From NCBI GenBank assembly GCA_963744255.1, contig CAVUSZ010000016.1, positions 186,001-250,000 on the forward strand: a stretch of DNA of 64,000 nucleotides, written 5' to 3'. Within the stretch, counting starts at the first letter, position 1; each line of letters begins with the position of its first letter. Source of the DNA: DATEDA01 sp963744255. Its GTDB lineage: Bacteria > Pseudomonadota > Gammaproteobacteria > Burkholderiales > SG8-39. The notes below the pieces were generated by a model, which worked only from the letters and a program-made list of their open reading frames with translations, was not told the origin of the DNA and made no database searches. This document shows positions 8,666 through 17,696 of this stretch, one piece after another. The position numbers and the translations under genes were made by a program.

Positions 8666-9625
8666 GTGCTCAGCCGAACGGCCAACGATCTCTACTGGAT
8701 GTCGCGCCACACCGAGCGCGCCGAGAACACTGCGCGCATGCTCGACGTCACCTATCGCATGTCGCTGCTGCCCTACCGGATGATGGCGCCGGGGGAGAAA
8801 TGGGCCGAGCCGTGGGCGCTGCCGCTGATCATCAGCGGGCTCGCGACGAGCTACTACCAGCGGTACTCGGACCTGTCGCCCGAGAACGTCCTCCATTTCA
8901 TGGTGCTCGACGCCTCCAACGCGACCTCCGTCTACGCCTCCCTCCAGATCGCGCGCGAGAACGCCCGGGCCCAGCGCGGGGCGATCACGATTGAAATGTG
9001 GGAGAGCCTGAACCAGACCTGGCTCGAGATGCGGGGCAAGACCTTCGCCGACGTCACCGCGCGCGGCGTCTCGGGGTTCTTCGACTGGGTGAAGGACCGC
9101 TCGCACCTCTTCCGCGGCATCACCTTCGGCACCATGATCCGCGACGAGGGCTACAGCTTCATCCGCCTCGGCACGTTCCTCGAGCGCGCCGACAACACGG
9201 CGCGCATCCTGGATGCGAAGTATCACACGCTGCTCCCCAGCATCCAGGACGTCGGCGGCGCCGTCGACTACTACCAGTGGTCGGCGCTGCTGCGCTCGGT
9301 CTCCGCGTTCAGCTCCTACCGCAAGATCTATCGCGACGTGATCACGCCGCTGCGTGTCGCCGAGCTCCTGATCCTGCGCGACGACGTGCCGCGGAGCCTC
9401 CATCACTGCATGAACGCGATCTACGAGATCCTGCAGGGGCTGTGCGACGAGGACCGGCTCGAGCCCGAACGCCTGGCGGGCGAGATCCACGCGCAGCTCC
9501 ATTACGGCAAGACCGAGCGGATCTTCAAGGTCGGGCTGCACGAGTACCTGCTCGAATTTCTCGACCAGATCGGCGCGCTGAACGTCGAGCTCAACAAGCA
9601 CTTCCTCGTCCCGACGTATGCCTGA
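8666..9625 (+). CDS. Alpha-E domain protein
   Basis: A 319-residue all-helical alpha-E (formerly DUF403) protein. The N-terminus LSRTANDLYWMSRHTERAEN and the repeat-like FIRLGTFLERADNTARILD are the family signature: two copies of an E-R-A-[ED]-N-[TI]-A-R motif, at about residues 17-25 and 173-181. The fold is thought to bind or process the product of the adjacent permuted ATP-grasp enzyme; no activity has been proven to my knowledge. The GTG start at 8666 lies six bases after the ATP-grasp stop, so the two are surely co-transcribed. Confidence 0.9.
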   Translation: MLSRTANDLYWMSRHTERAENTARMLDVTYRMSLLPYRMMAPGEKWAEPWALPLIISGLATSYYQRYSDLSPENVLHFMVLDASNATSVYASLQIARENARAQRGAITIEMWESLNQTWLEMRGKTFADVTARGVSGFFDWVKDRSHLFRGITFGTMIRDEGYSFIRLGTFLERADNTARILDAKYHTLLPSIQDVGGAVDYYQWSALLRSVSAFSSYRKIYRDVITPLRVAELLILRDDVPRSLHHCMNAIYEILQGLCDEDRLEPERLAGEIHAQLHYGKTERIFKVGLHEYLLEFLDQIGALNVELNKHFLVPTYA

Positions 9626-9671
9626 CCGGCGCGCGCGGCATACGTCTCGCTCCGCGGCGCTCCCCCTCGCG

Positions 9672-9677
9672 TAGAAT
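9672..9677 (+). promoter_or_regulatory. Possible internal -10 before the Anbu gene
   Basis: TAGAAT, 33 bases before the Anbu ATG, in the 85-base gap after the alpha-E gene. The -35 region is GC-rich and weak, so an internal promoter is only suggested. Confidence 0.25.
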
Positions 9678-9710
9678 CGCCCCTTCGGCGGACGGGAAGA
9701 GCGCAAGCGA

Positions 9711-10454
9711 ATGACCTACTGCGTGGGCGTGCTGCTCGAGAGCGGCATGGTGTTCGCCTCCGACTCGCGCACCAACGCGGGCGTGGACCACGTCTCGAGC
9801 TTCCGCAAGATGACGGTCTACGAGCGCCCGGGCGACCGCGTCGTCGTCATTCTGAGCTCGGGCAACCTGTCGGTCACGCAGAACGCCATCAACCTCCTCG
9901 AGAGCCAGGCGCGCCGCGCGGAAAGCGCGTCCAGTCTCTGGACCGCGCCGTCGATGTTCGACGTCGCGACCATGCTCGGCGACGCTTTGCGCGATGTGAA
10001 ACGTCGCGACGCCGCGTATCTCGCGCAGAACAACATCGACGCCAACGTCAACTTCATCCTCGGCGGGCAGGTGAAGGGCGAGCGGCAGCGGCTCTTCATG
10101 CTCTACCAGGAGGGCAACTTCATCGAGGCGATGACGGAGACGCCGTACTTCCAGGTCGGCGAGACGAAGTACGGCAAACCGATCATCGACCGCGTGGTCA
10201 AACCCTCCACCACCCTGATCGACGCCGCCAAGTGCGTGCTGATCTCGTTCGACTCGACCATGCGGTCGAACGTGTCGGTCGGCCTGCCGATCGACCTCGT
10301 TACCTACTCCAGGGACTCGCTCCGCCTGCAGATGCAGCGGCGCATTACCGAGACCGATCCCTACTTCACCATGATCCATCACCAGTGGGGCGAAGGCCTG
10401 CGGCGGGTGTTCGCGCAGCTGCCGGATCCGTACTGGGAAGACTCGCTGTCGTGA
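9711..10454 (+). CDS. Anbu, proteasome-type peptidase
   Basis: A 247-residue Ntn-hydrolase of the Anbu (ancestral beta subunit, or BPH) family. Thr2 would become the N-terminal nucleophile after Met removal; Asp18 (ASDSRTNAG) and Lys33 (FRKM) match the Thr1-Asp17-Lys33 triad of proteasome beta subunits. The GKPIIDRVV and SFDSTMRSN segments are typical of Anbu. Known Anbu proteins assemble into open helical or ring particles without a matching ATPase, and their substrates are uncertain. Here it sits between the alpha-E gene and the transglutaminase gene. GGAAGAG lies about 13 bases before the ATG. Confidence 0.93.
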   Translation: MTYCVGVLLESGMVFASDSRTNAGVDHVSSFRKMTVYERPGDRVVVILSSGNLSVTQNAINLLESQARRAESASSLWTAPSMFDVATMLGDALRDVKRRDAAYLAQNNIDANVNFILGGQVKGERQRLFMLYQEGNFIEAMTETPYFQVGETKYGKPIIDRVVKPSTTLIDAAKCVLISFDSTMRSNVSVGLPIDLVTYSRDSLRLQMQRRITETDPYFTMIHHQWGEGLRRVFAQLPDPYWEDSLS

Positions 10455-10530
10455 CCGCCGGGAGCGGGGACGCGGCGCGAGCGGGCCGCACCGCTCGCCC
10501 CTCGCTCTTCACCGTTCCCCGCGCCATCGC

Positions 10531-13500
10531 ATGACCATTCGCGCCGCCATCCACCACCGCACGCTCTACAGCTTCGACCGCGCGGTCGGGCTCTCGCCGC
10601 ACGAGATCCGGCTCCGCCCGGCGCCCCACTGCCGGACGCCGATCGCGAGCTACAGCCTGCGCGTCGCGCCGGAGAAGCACTTCGTCAACTGGCAGCAGGA
10701 CGCCTACGGAAACCACGTCGCGCGCTTCGTCTTCCCCGAGCCGGCGCGCGCGCTCGATATCACCGTCGACCTCGTCGCCGACATGACGGTGATCAACCCG
10801 TTCGATTTCTTCGTCGAGCACTGGGCCGAGCACTTCCCGTTCGACTATCCGCCGCAGCTCGCCGCGGAGCTCGCGCCCTACTTCGAGCGTGAGACGCCCG
10901 GCCCGCTCCTCGAGCGGTGGCTCGCCGAGTTCCGCAGCGAGGGGCTCAGGCCCGGCGGCAACACCGTCGACTTCCTGGTGGACCTCAACCAGCGCCTTGC
11001 CCATCGCGTGAAATACCTGGTGCGCATGGAACCCGGTATCCAGACGCCGGAGGAGACGCTCGCGCTCGCTGCCGGCTCATGCCGCGACTCGGGATGGCTG
11101 CTCGTGCAAATCCTCCGCCAGCTCGGGCTGGCGGCACGGTTCGTCTCGGGGTACCTCGTCCAGCTCGTCGCCGACGTGAAGCCGATTGACGGCCCGGCGG
11201 GCCCGGGCGCGGATTTCACCGATCTTCACGCATGGGCCGAGGCCTATCTCCCGGGCGCGGGCTGGATCGGGCTCGACCCGACCTCCGGGATGCTCGCCGG
11301 AGAAGGCCACATCCCGCTTGCCGCCACGGCGTTCCCGTCGAGCGCCGCACCGGTCACCGGCTTCACCGACGTCTGCAACTCCGAGTTCGCTTTCGAGATG
11401 AAGGTGACGCGGATCCACGAGGATCCCAGGGTCACCCGCCCGTACCCGGATGCGCAGTGGGCGGAAATCGACGCGCTCGGACGGGCGGTGGACCGCGAGC
11501 TCGACGCGGCCGGCGTCCGGCTCACCCAAGGCGGCGAGCCGACCTTCGTCTCGGTCGACGACATGGACGGCGCGGAGTGGAACTTCACGGCGCTCTCGCC
11601 GAAGAAATGGGAGCTCGGGGATGCGCTCGCCCGGCGGCTGCGCGACCGGTTCGCGCCTGGCGGCCTCCTCTTCTACGGCCAGGGCAAGTGGTATCCCGGC
11701 GAGCCGGTCCCGCGCTGGGCGCTCGGGGTGCACTGGCGGCGCGACGGCCGTCCGCTTTGGCGCAACGCCGCGCTGATTGCCAGCGACGTCACGCCGTCTG
11801 CGGATACGGAGCGCGCGGCGTCGAAGGTCGAGCATGCCGACGCCTTCGTTCGCACGCTCGCCCGTGAGCTCGGGCTCGACGAGGGCCACGCGATCGCCGC
11901 GTACGAGGATCCGCTGCCGCTCCTCGAGATCGAGGCTGGCTTGCCGGATAACGTCGACCCGGCAAAGGTGCCGCTCGGAGACTATGAGGATCGCGCGCGG
12001 TTGCGTCGCGCCCTCGAGCACGGCGTGGACAAGCCCGTGGCCTACGTCCTGCCCGTTCGCGCGCTTCCGCCCGAGCTGCGGCCCGCGGCCGGGCCCGTCG
12101 CGCCGGCGAGCTGGCGCACCGAGTGGCGCAGCTCGCCCTGGCCGCTCAAGCGAACCCGGCTCTTCCTCCTCGCCGGCGATTCGCCGGCCGGCCTCAGGTT
12201 GCCGCTCGCCTCCCTGCCGGAGCGGCGGCCCGAGGAGATCGAGCCCGAGTTCGCGCGCGACCCGTTCGATTTCCGGGACGATCTTCACGACGCGCACGTC
12301 CGCTCGGAAAAGAAGAAGCACGCGCGGCCGAAGGCGCCGCCGACGCCACGCGAGGTCGTCCGCACCGCGCTCGTCGTCGAGGCGCGCGGCGGATGGCTGC
12401 ATGTCTTCCTGCCGCCGGTCACGCACCTCGAGGACTGGATCAATCTCGTCGCCGCAGTCGAACACGTCGCCGAGGCGCTCGCCCGGCCGGTGCGCGTCGA
12501 GGGCTATCCGCCGCCTCCCGACCCGCGGCTGCGCTCGCTCGCGGTCACGCCGGACCCCGGCGTGATCGAGGTGAACGTTCATCCGTCGTCGAGTTGGGAC
12601 GAGCTCGCGGCGAACACCGCCGCGCTCTACGAGGAGGCACGATCCACGCGGCTCGGCACCGAGAAGTTCATGCTCGACGGGCGCCATACGGGGACCGGCG
12701 GTGGGAATCACATGACGCTCGGCGGCGCGACGCCCGCCGAAAGCCCGTTCCTCCGCCGGCCCGACCTCCTCAGGAGCGTCGTCACCTACTGGCAGAATCA
12801 TCCTGCGCTCTCGTATCTCTTCTCGGGGCGCTTCGTCGGCCCGACGAGCCAGGCACCGCGCGTCGACGAAGCGCGCGACGACCAGCTGTACGAGCTGGAG
12901 ATCGCGTTCCAGCAGATGGGAGAGCGGATCCGTCCGGGTGCCGAGGCCGACTTCCCGTGGCTCGTCGACCGGCTGCTGCGTCACCTGCTCGTCGATCTGA
13001 CCGGCAATACGCACCGCGCGGAGTTCTCCATCGACAAGCTCTACTCGCCCGACTCGCCGACCGGGCGCCTCGGGCTCCTCGAGCTGCGGGCGTTCGAGAT
13101 GCCGCCGCACCCGCGCATGGCGCTGGTGCAGGCGCTGCTGGTGCGCGCGCTCGTCGCGCGGTTCTGGAAGGAGCCCTACCGGGGCAGCCTGGTCTACTGG
13201 GGAACGCAGCTCCATGACCGCTGGCTGCTGCCCCATTTCTCCCAGCAGGACGTCCGCGACGTCGTGATCGATCTCGCGGCCGCGGGATTTCCGCTGCGGG
13301 AGGAATGGTTCGCGCCGTTCATCGAGTTCCGTTTTCCGCGCTACGGCGCGGTGACCTATGCGGGCGTGACGCTGGAGCTCAGGCAGGCAATCGAGCCCTG
13401 GCACGTGCTCGGCGAGGAGATGGCGGGCACGGGTACCGCACGCTACGTCGACTCGTCGGTCGAGCGGCTCCAGGTGAAGGTCAGCGGCATGACCGGCGAG

Positions 13501-13884
13501 CGCCATGTCGTGAGCTGCAACGGCCGGCCGGTGCCGCTCGCGCCGACCGGGGTACACGGCGAGTTCGTCGCCGGCGTACGTTACAAGGCCTGGGCCCCGC
13601 CGTCGGCGCTGCATCCGACGATCGGCGTGCATACGCCGCTCGTGTTCGACATCGTCGACGGCTGGAGCGGTCGCGCGATCGGCGGCTGCACCTATCACGT
13701 CTCGCACCCGGGCGGCCGCAATTATGAAACCTTCCCGGTCAACGCCAACGAGGCCGAGGCGCGGCGGTTCGCGCGCTTCTGGGCCCACGGCCATACCCCC
13801 GGGCCGATGACGGTGCCGCGCGAGCCTCCGAACCGGAGCTTCCCCTTCACGCTCGATCTGCGCTATCGACCAAGCACGAGGTAG
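10531..13884 (+). CDS. Transglutaminase-like protein with DUF2126
   Basis: A 1117-residue protein. Residues 1-80 form the bacterial transglutaminase N-terminal domain; about 165-260 is the transglutaminase core with a Cys184 (AGSCRDS), His233 (DLHAWAEA), Asp249 (GLDPTSG) triad; from about 310 to the end is DUF2126, with landmarks QGGEPTFVS, FLLYGQGKWYPGE-like GLLFYGQGKWYPGEP, and THRAEFSIDKLYSP. It probably hydrolyses or transfers amide bonds, perhaps acting on a peptide made by the ATP-grasp enzyme. It closes the Anbu cluster, 76 bases after the Anbu stop. No signal peptide is seen, so it is likely cytoplasmic. The fused DUF2126 is usual for this large class. Confidence 0.9.
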   Translation: MTIRAAIHHRTLYSFDRAVGLSPHEIRLRPAPHCRTPIASYSLRVAPEKHFVNWQQDAYGNHVARFVFPEPARALDITVDLVADMTVINPFDFFVEHWAEHFPFDYPPQLAAELAPYFERETPGPLLERWLAEFRSEGLRPGGNTVDFLVDLNQRLAHRVKYLVRMEPGIQTPEETLALAAGSCRDSGWLLVQILRQLGLAARFVSGYLVQLVADVKPIDGPAGPGADFTDLHAWAEAYLPGAGWIGLDPTSGMLAGEGHIPLAATAFPSSAAPVTGFTDVCNSEFAFEMKVTRIHEDPRVTRPYPDAQWAEIDALGRAVDRELDAAGVRLTQGGEPTFVSVDDMDGAEWNFTALSPKKWELGDALARRLRDRFAPGGLLFYGQGKWYPGEPVPRWALGVHWRRDGRPLWRNAALIASDVTPSADTERAASKVEHADAFVRTLARELGLDEGHAIAAYEDPLPLLEIEAGLPDNVDPAKVPLGDYEDRARLRRALEHGVDKPVAYVLPVRALPPELRPAAGPVAPASWRTEWRSSPWPLKRTRLFLLAGDSPAGLRLPLASLPERRPEEIEPEFARDPFDFRDDLHDAHVRSEKKKHARPKAPPTPREVVRTALVVEARGGWLHVFLPPVTHLEDWINLVAAVEHVAEALARPVRVEGYPPPPDPRLRSLAVTPDPGVIEVNVHPSSSWDELAANTAALYEEARSTRLGTEKFMLDGRHTGTGGGNHMTLGGATPAESPFLRRPDLLRSVVTYWQNHPALSYLFSGRFVGPTSQAPRVDEARDDQLYELEIAFQQMGERIRPGAEADFPWLVDRLLRHLLVDLTGNTHRAEFSIDKLYSPDSPTGRLGLLELRAFEMPPHPRMALVQALLVRALVARFWKEPYRGSLVYWGTQLHDRWLLPHFSQQDVRDVVIDLAAAGFPLREEWFAPFIEFRFPRYGAVTYAGVTLELRQAIEPWHVLGEEMAGTGTARYVDSSVERLQVKVSGMTGERHVVSCNGRPVPLAPTGVHGEFVAGVRYKAWAPPSALHPTIGVHTPLVFDIVDGWSGRAIGGCTYHVSHPGGRNYETFPVNANEAEARRFARFWAHGHTPGPMTVPREPPNRSFPFTLDLRYRPSTR

Positions 13885-13952
13885 GCCCGCCGCGACGGAC
13901 GCCGCGGGAACGACTCGCTTGCGGCGGCGTTCGACACGCAGGTCGACGGGGC

Positions 13953-13981
13953 TTGACACCCACCTATGCCGCCGTCATGAT
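13953..13981 (+). promoter_or_regulatory. Promoter of the AP2-domain gene
   Basis: A consensus -35 TTGACA (13953-13958), a 17-base spacer and a CATGAT -10 (13976-13981), 68 bases before the ATG at 14050. It gives the AP2 gene its own transcription, separate from the Anbu cluster. Confidence 0.6.
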
Positions 13982-14049
13982 CCGCGGGGGCGCCGCCGCG
14001 GCGCGCATCCCGTGGCGATTCAACAACAACGCACCGGAGTAGCTGGATC

Positions 14050-14556
14050 ATGGCCCGCAAGCCCGCCTCCACCCGGCCGATGTACGGCATCACCCGGGTC
14101 GATCACGAGCGCTCGCGCACCCACGCGTGGCGCGTCACCATCCAGCGCCGCGGCAAGATCCACGTCGGCCACTTCTCGGACGGCGTGTACGGCGGCCGGC
14201 AGAAGGCGCTCGCCGCGGCCAAGAAGTATCGCAACCAGCTGGTCGCCAAGAATCCGCCTCTGTCCCGGCGCCAGTACTGCTCGATCCTGCGGAAGAACAA
14301 CCGGTCGGGGCTCGCGGGCGTGTCGTTCCACTCCGAGGTGATCGAGACGGGGCACGGACCGGTCGAGCGGCGATTCTGGATCGCGCGTCTGCCGCTCGAG
14401 CCCTGGCGGACCAAGCTCGTGAAGTTCTCGGTCGCCAAGTATGGCGCCGCGGAGGCCTTCCGCCGCGCGGTCAAGGCGCGCCAGGATGCGCTCGACGGTC
14501 TGTCGGGCACGTTCAGCCCGAACGCCCCGCTCGCCCAGGCGGCGACCCGGCGCTAG
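14050..14556 (+). CDS. AP2 DNA-binding-domain protein
   Basis: A 168-residue basic protein with two AP2/ERF-like modules, roughly residues 12-62 (YGITRVD...HAWRVTIQ...HVGHFSD) and 82-145 (SGLAGVSFH...FWIARLPL...VKFSVAKYG). The three-strand plus helix pattern, with a W or I between strands and an Ala-rich helix (ALAAAKKYRNQ), fits the fold. In bacteria AP2 modules usually sit in homing endonucleases; no HNH or nuclease motif is present here, so this is a free-standing DNA-binding protein, possibly a chromosomal or regulatory factor. It has its own strong promoter. Function is unknown; the domain call rests on pattern only. Confidence 0.75.
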   Translation: MARKPASTRPMYGITRVDHERSRTHAWRVTIQRRGKIHVGHFSDGVYGGRQKALAAAKKYRNQLVAKNPPLSRRQYCSILRKNNRSGLAGVSFHSEVIETGHGPVERRFWIARLPLEPWRTKLVKFSVAKYGAAEAFRRAVKARQDALDGLSGTFSPNAPLAQAATRR

Positions 14557-14644
14557 GCCAAAAGAGCTAGCCGCCGGGGCACGACACTTGCGGGGGAACG
14601 ACAACATTGGCGGCTCTGCGCCGAACTCTTGAGCCAAGCAGTCA

Positions 14645-17011
14645 TCAAGGTTGCCGCCAGTACCGGGGATTCCCTTCGCGGTGCCGCGTGATGCTCGTGC
14701 CACCGTCCGCGAGCTTCACGGTAACCGCGCCGTCGCGGTCGGTGCGCCAGATGCTCGCGCCCGCGGCCGTGTAGCGCTCGAGCACCTCCTGCTTCGGGTG
14801 GCCGAAGCGGTTCCGGTAGCCGACGGTGAACACGGCATGCGCCGGCCGCACGGCGCGCAGGAACGCGGGCGACGACGACGTCCCGCTCCCATGATGGGGC
14901 ACGAGCAACGTCGCCGCCTCCAGCGCGTTGTTCCCGGCAACGAGCGTCCGCTCGTCGTGCTCCTCGATGTCGCCCGTGAGCAGCACCGCGCCGTGCCGCG
15001 TCTCGACCCGCAGCACGCAGCTGCGCGAATTCGCCTTGAGCCACGGATCGTCGTAGCTGCCGGCCGTCGGGTGCAACAGCGCGAAACTCACGCCGTCCCA
15101 CTCCCAGCGGGCGCCGGCGCGGCACGGCAGAGCGAACGGCGCGAGACCCCGCGCGGGATGCACCGCGGCGAGCGACGACCAGAGCACGTCCGTCGGGAGC
15201 GTGCGCATCACCGAGACCGCACCGCCGGAGTGATCGACGTCGTCGTGCGTGACGACGATGGCATCGAGCCGCGCGATCCCTTCGCCACGCAGGAACGGGA
15301 CGACCACGCGGCTGCCGGCGTCGGCGTCGATGCCGTAAGCGGGCCCCGCGTCGTAGAGCACGGCGTGGTCCCTCGTCCGCACGAGTGCCGCAAGTCCCTG
15401 TCCGACGTCGAGAAACGTGATCGAGGCCGTTCCGGCTTCCGGCTGAGGGGGCGGCAACGCGAACATGGGCAAGGCGAGGAGCGGCGCGGCGTACCGCGCG
15501 GGCACACCCCGCGGGGCGAGCCACCACACGATCCCGACGAGCGCGAGCGCGGCCGTCCATGCCGTCGGCGCGTGGCTCTGCCAGATGGCGCCCGGTAGCC
15601 GGCCGAGCCAGTCGAGCACGGGCATCAGCGCGAGGATCACGGCGTGCGCGAGCTCGGCAAGCCATGCGCCGGGGAGCACTGCCGCGAGCAGCGCGAGCGG
15701 CGTCACCACGAGGCTCACGACCGGGATCGCGATCGCGTTCGCCACCGGCGAGACCGCCGAGACCTGCTGGAACAGCACGAGGAGCAGCGGCGCGAGTCCG
15801 ACGGTGATCGCCCATTGCACGCGGCCCCAGCGGAGCACCCAGTGCTCGGCGCGAAGGGTGGAAACGCCCGCATAGAGCATCAGCGCGACGGCGGCGAACG
15901 AGAGCCAGAAGCCGGGCGACACGACGGCCCACGGGTCGCCGACGAGCACGACCGCCAAGGCGATGGCGAGGACGCGCGAGGACGACTGCAGCCGGCCCAG
16001 CCAGAGCGCCGCGGCGACGACGGCGATCATGTACAGCGTCCGCTGTGCCGGCACTGCGAATCCGGCAAGCAGCGTGTAGCCGAGCGCCGCGAGGAACGCT
16101 GCCGCGGCGGCCGCCTTCGGGGCGGGGAGCGCGAGCGCGAGACGCGGGCGCCGTCGCCACGCCCAGACTACAATCGCGGCGGCGAGCCCCGAGACCATCG
16201 TGACGTGCAGGCCCGAGATCGACATCAGGTGGCCCACGCCCGTCCGGGTGAACGTCTCCCAGTCGACGGCCTCGATCGCCCGCTGGTCGCCGATTGCGAG
16301 CGCGATCACCACGCCGGCGTAGCGGTGTTCCGGAAGCGCGTCCCAGAGCTTCATCCGGATCCGCTCGCGCAACCGCTCGATCGCGTAGCCCGGGCGATAG
16401 ACCATCTCCGCCAGCCGGAGACGCTCGCCCCGCGGGCGTACGTAGCCGGTCGCTCCGACGCCGCGCTCGAGCAGCCATGCCTCGTAGTCGAAGCCGTGCG
16501 GATTCGCGTTGCCATGCGGGAGGCGGAGCCGCACCGTGAGCCGCCAGCGCTCGCCCGCGCGGACCGGCAGCACCTCCTGGAACTCCTCCGGGGTGAGGCC
16601 GTTGTACCAGGAGAGCAGGACCCGCCCCGGGGCACGGAATGCCGCCGCGCCCGGTCCTGCCGTCGCCGCGTCCTCGACCGCGAACTCGAAGCGCACACCG
16701 CGCTCAAAGGGTTGCGGGAGGTTGGCGACCACGCCGGTGAGCGTGACGTCGCGCCCCTCGAAGTCCGGCGCCAGGCGGTCGGCGAGGGCGAGCTTCGCGG
16801 CGGCCGCCGCCCATGCGAGGCCGAGGCCGGTGGCTGCGACCAGGAGGCCAACGCCTGCGGGTGCGGCCAGCCGACCCGGAGCAGCCCGGCGCACGATTGC
16901 GGCAGCGATGAACCCGAGCCCGAGCGCGAGCACGACCGCCCAGCCGGGCAGCGTCGCCTGCTGCTGCAGCAGCCAGACGCCGAGCGCGAACGCAACGATG
17001 GCGAGTCTCAT
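14645..17011 (-). CDS. comEC: DNA uptake channel ComEC/Rec2
   Basis: A 788-residue inner-membrane protein. It starts with two membrane segments (about 1-60), then an OB-like DUF4131 region, the multi-span Competence domain with the ISGLHVTMVSG signature at 265-275, and a C-terminal metallo-beta-lactamase-like domain (about 535-780) with THDDVDHSGG as metal-binding motif. ComEC carries single-stranded DNA across the inner membrane in natural transformation, and the C-terminal domain is proposed to degrade the second strand. No other competence gene is in the window. It is divergent from the DUF2062 gene. The lolC-lolD-comEC-recJ association is common in betaproteobacteria. Confidence 0.93.
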   Translation of the reverse strand: MRLAIVAFALGVWLLQQQATLPGWAVVLALGLGFIAAAIVRRAAPGRLAAPAGVGLLVAATGLGLAWAAAAAKLALADRLAPDFEGRDVTLTGVVANLPQPFERGVRFEFAVEDAATAGPGAAAFRAPGRVLLSWYNGLTPEEFQEVLPVRAGERWRLTVRLRLPHGNANPHGFDYEAWLLERGVGATGYVRPRGERLRLAEMVYRPGYAIERLRERIRMKLWDALPEHRYAGVVIALAIGDQRAIEAVDWETFTRTGVGHLMSISGLHVTMVSGLAAAIVVWAWRRRPRLALALPAPKAAAAAAFLAALGYTLLAGFAVPAQRTLYMIAVVAAALWLGRLQSSSRVLAIALAVVLVGDPWAVVSPGFWLSFAAVALMLYAGVSTLRAEHWVLRWGRVQWAITVGLAPLLLVLFQQVSAVSPVANAIAIPVVSLVVTPLALLAAVLPGAWLAELAHAVILALMPVLDWLGRLPGAIWQSHAPTAWTAALALVGIVWWLAPRGVPARYAAPLLALPMFALPPPQPEAGTASITFLDVGQGLAALVRTRDHAVLYDAGPAYGIDADAGSRVVVPFLRGEGIARLDAIVVTHDDVDHSGGAVSVMRTLPTDVLWSSLAAVHPARGLAPFALPCRAGARWEWDGVSFALLHPTAGSYDDPWLKANSRSCVLRVETRHGAVLLTGDIEEHDERTLVAGNNALEAATLLVPHHGSGTSSSPAFLRAVRPAHAVFTVGYRNRFGHPKQEVLERYTAAGASIWRTDRDGAVTVKLADGGTSITRHREGNPRYWRQP

Positions 17012-17074
17012 CCGCGGCCAGACGGAAGGGTCCCGATTTCAACGCCCGATGCGGGGTCGCGGTTGATTCCGGTT

Positions 17075-17080
17075 TAGAAT
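17075..17080 (+). promoter_or_regulatory. -10 box of the DUF2062 gene
   Basis: TAGAAT followed by a T-run and then the GTG start six bases after the box. There is no room for a ribosome site, so the transcript should be leaderless or nearly so. Confidence 0.45.
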
Positions 17081-17086
17081 TTTTTC

Positions 17087-17653
17087 GTGCCTCGAAAATA
17101 TTTCCGCAAGTACCTGCCCAGCCACGATTCGATCCGGTCCCACAGGCATTTTGCGAAGTTCGGCCGGCTGCTGCACCACCCGAACCTGTGGCATCTCAAC
17201 CGCCGCTCGGTGTCCGGCGGCGTCGCGGTGGGCATGCTCTGCGGGCTGATCCCGGGACCGTTGCAGATGCTGGGCGCCGCGCTCGTCGCGATCCCGCTCC
17301 GGGTGAACCTGCCGGTCGCGCTCGTCACGACGCTCTACACGAACCCGTTCACGATCGTGCCGCTGTATCTCGTCGCCTACTGGATCGGGTCGCTCATCAC
17401 CGGCAGCACCGGCGCGATGGCCGAGCCGCCCGAGTTCTCGTGGACGCACATCGGCGACTGGGTGAGCGCGCTCGCCGACTGGTCGCTCGCGCTCGGCAAG
17501 CCGCTCGTCATCGGCCTCGTCGCGCTCGCGCTCTCGCTCGCCGCACTCGGTTGGATCGCGGTCCAGGTCGGCTGGCGCGCGTGGGTCGTGGTGCAGTGGC
17601 GGCGGCGGGCGAAGAGAAAATCGAAGACTGAAGACGTCAGGATTCAGCGCTGA
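17087..17653 (+). CDS. DUF2062 membrane protein
   Basis: A 188-residue DUF2062 protein. The family block NRRSVSGGVAVGMLCGLIPG and LYTNPFTIVPLY are clear, and three to four membrane segments cover about residues 45-175. Function is unknown; members are small inner-membrane proteins, sometimes fused to glycosyltransferases. The GTG start has a -10 box six bases upstream and no ribosome site. The final residues (KSKTEDVRIQR) are encoded by an inverted-repeat element shared with the convergent lolD gene, whose stop overlaps by ten bases, so the native tail may be shorter. Confidence 0.88.
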   Translation: MPRKYFRKYLPSHDSIRSHRHFAKFGRLLHHPNLWHLNRRSVSGGVAVGMLCGLIPGPLQMLGAALVAIPLRVNLPVALVTTLYTNPFTIVPLYLVAYWIGSLITGSTGAMAEPPEFSWTHIGDWVSALADWSLALGKPLVIGLVALALSLAALGWIAVQVGWRAWVVVQWRRRAKRKSKTEDVRIQR

Positions 17654-17696
17654 CGCGCTACGCCTTCATTCAGTCTGCCGTCTTCGGTCTTCAGTC
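17626..17696. repeat. Inverted-repeat element across two convergent gene ends
   Basis: GACTGAAGAC (17626-17635) pairs perfectly with GTCTTCAGTC (17687-17696); imperfect copies of the GAAGAC word extend both arms (17623-17636, 17679-17696). It encodes the last residues of both the DUF2062 protein and LolD, giving the LolD tail two EDGRL copies. It looks like an inserted palindromic element that supplied new stop codons to both genes. Confidence 0.6.

Noticed and set aside
7202..9706. An 834-codon minus-strand open frame
   Set aside because: It is the antisense of the ATP-grasp and alpha-E genes, which carry clear family motifs.
11077..13959. A 960-codon minus-strand open frame
   Set aside because: Antisense to the transglutaminase-DUF2126 gene; low-complexity Arg/Glu-rich sequence.
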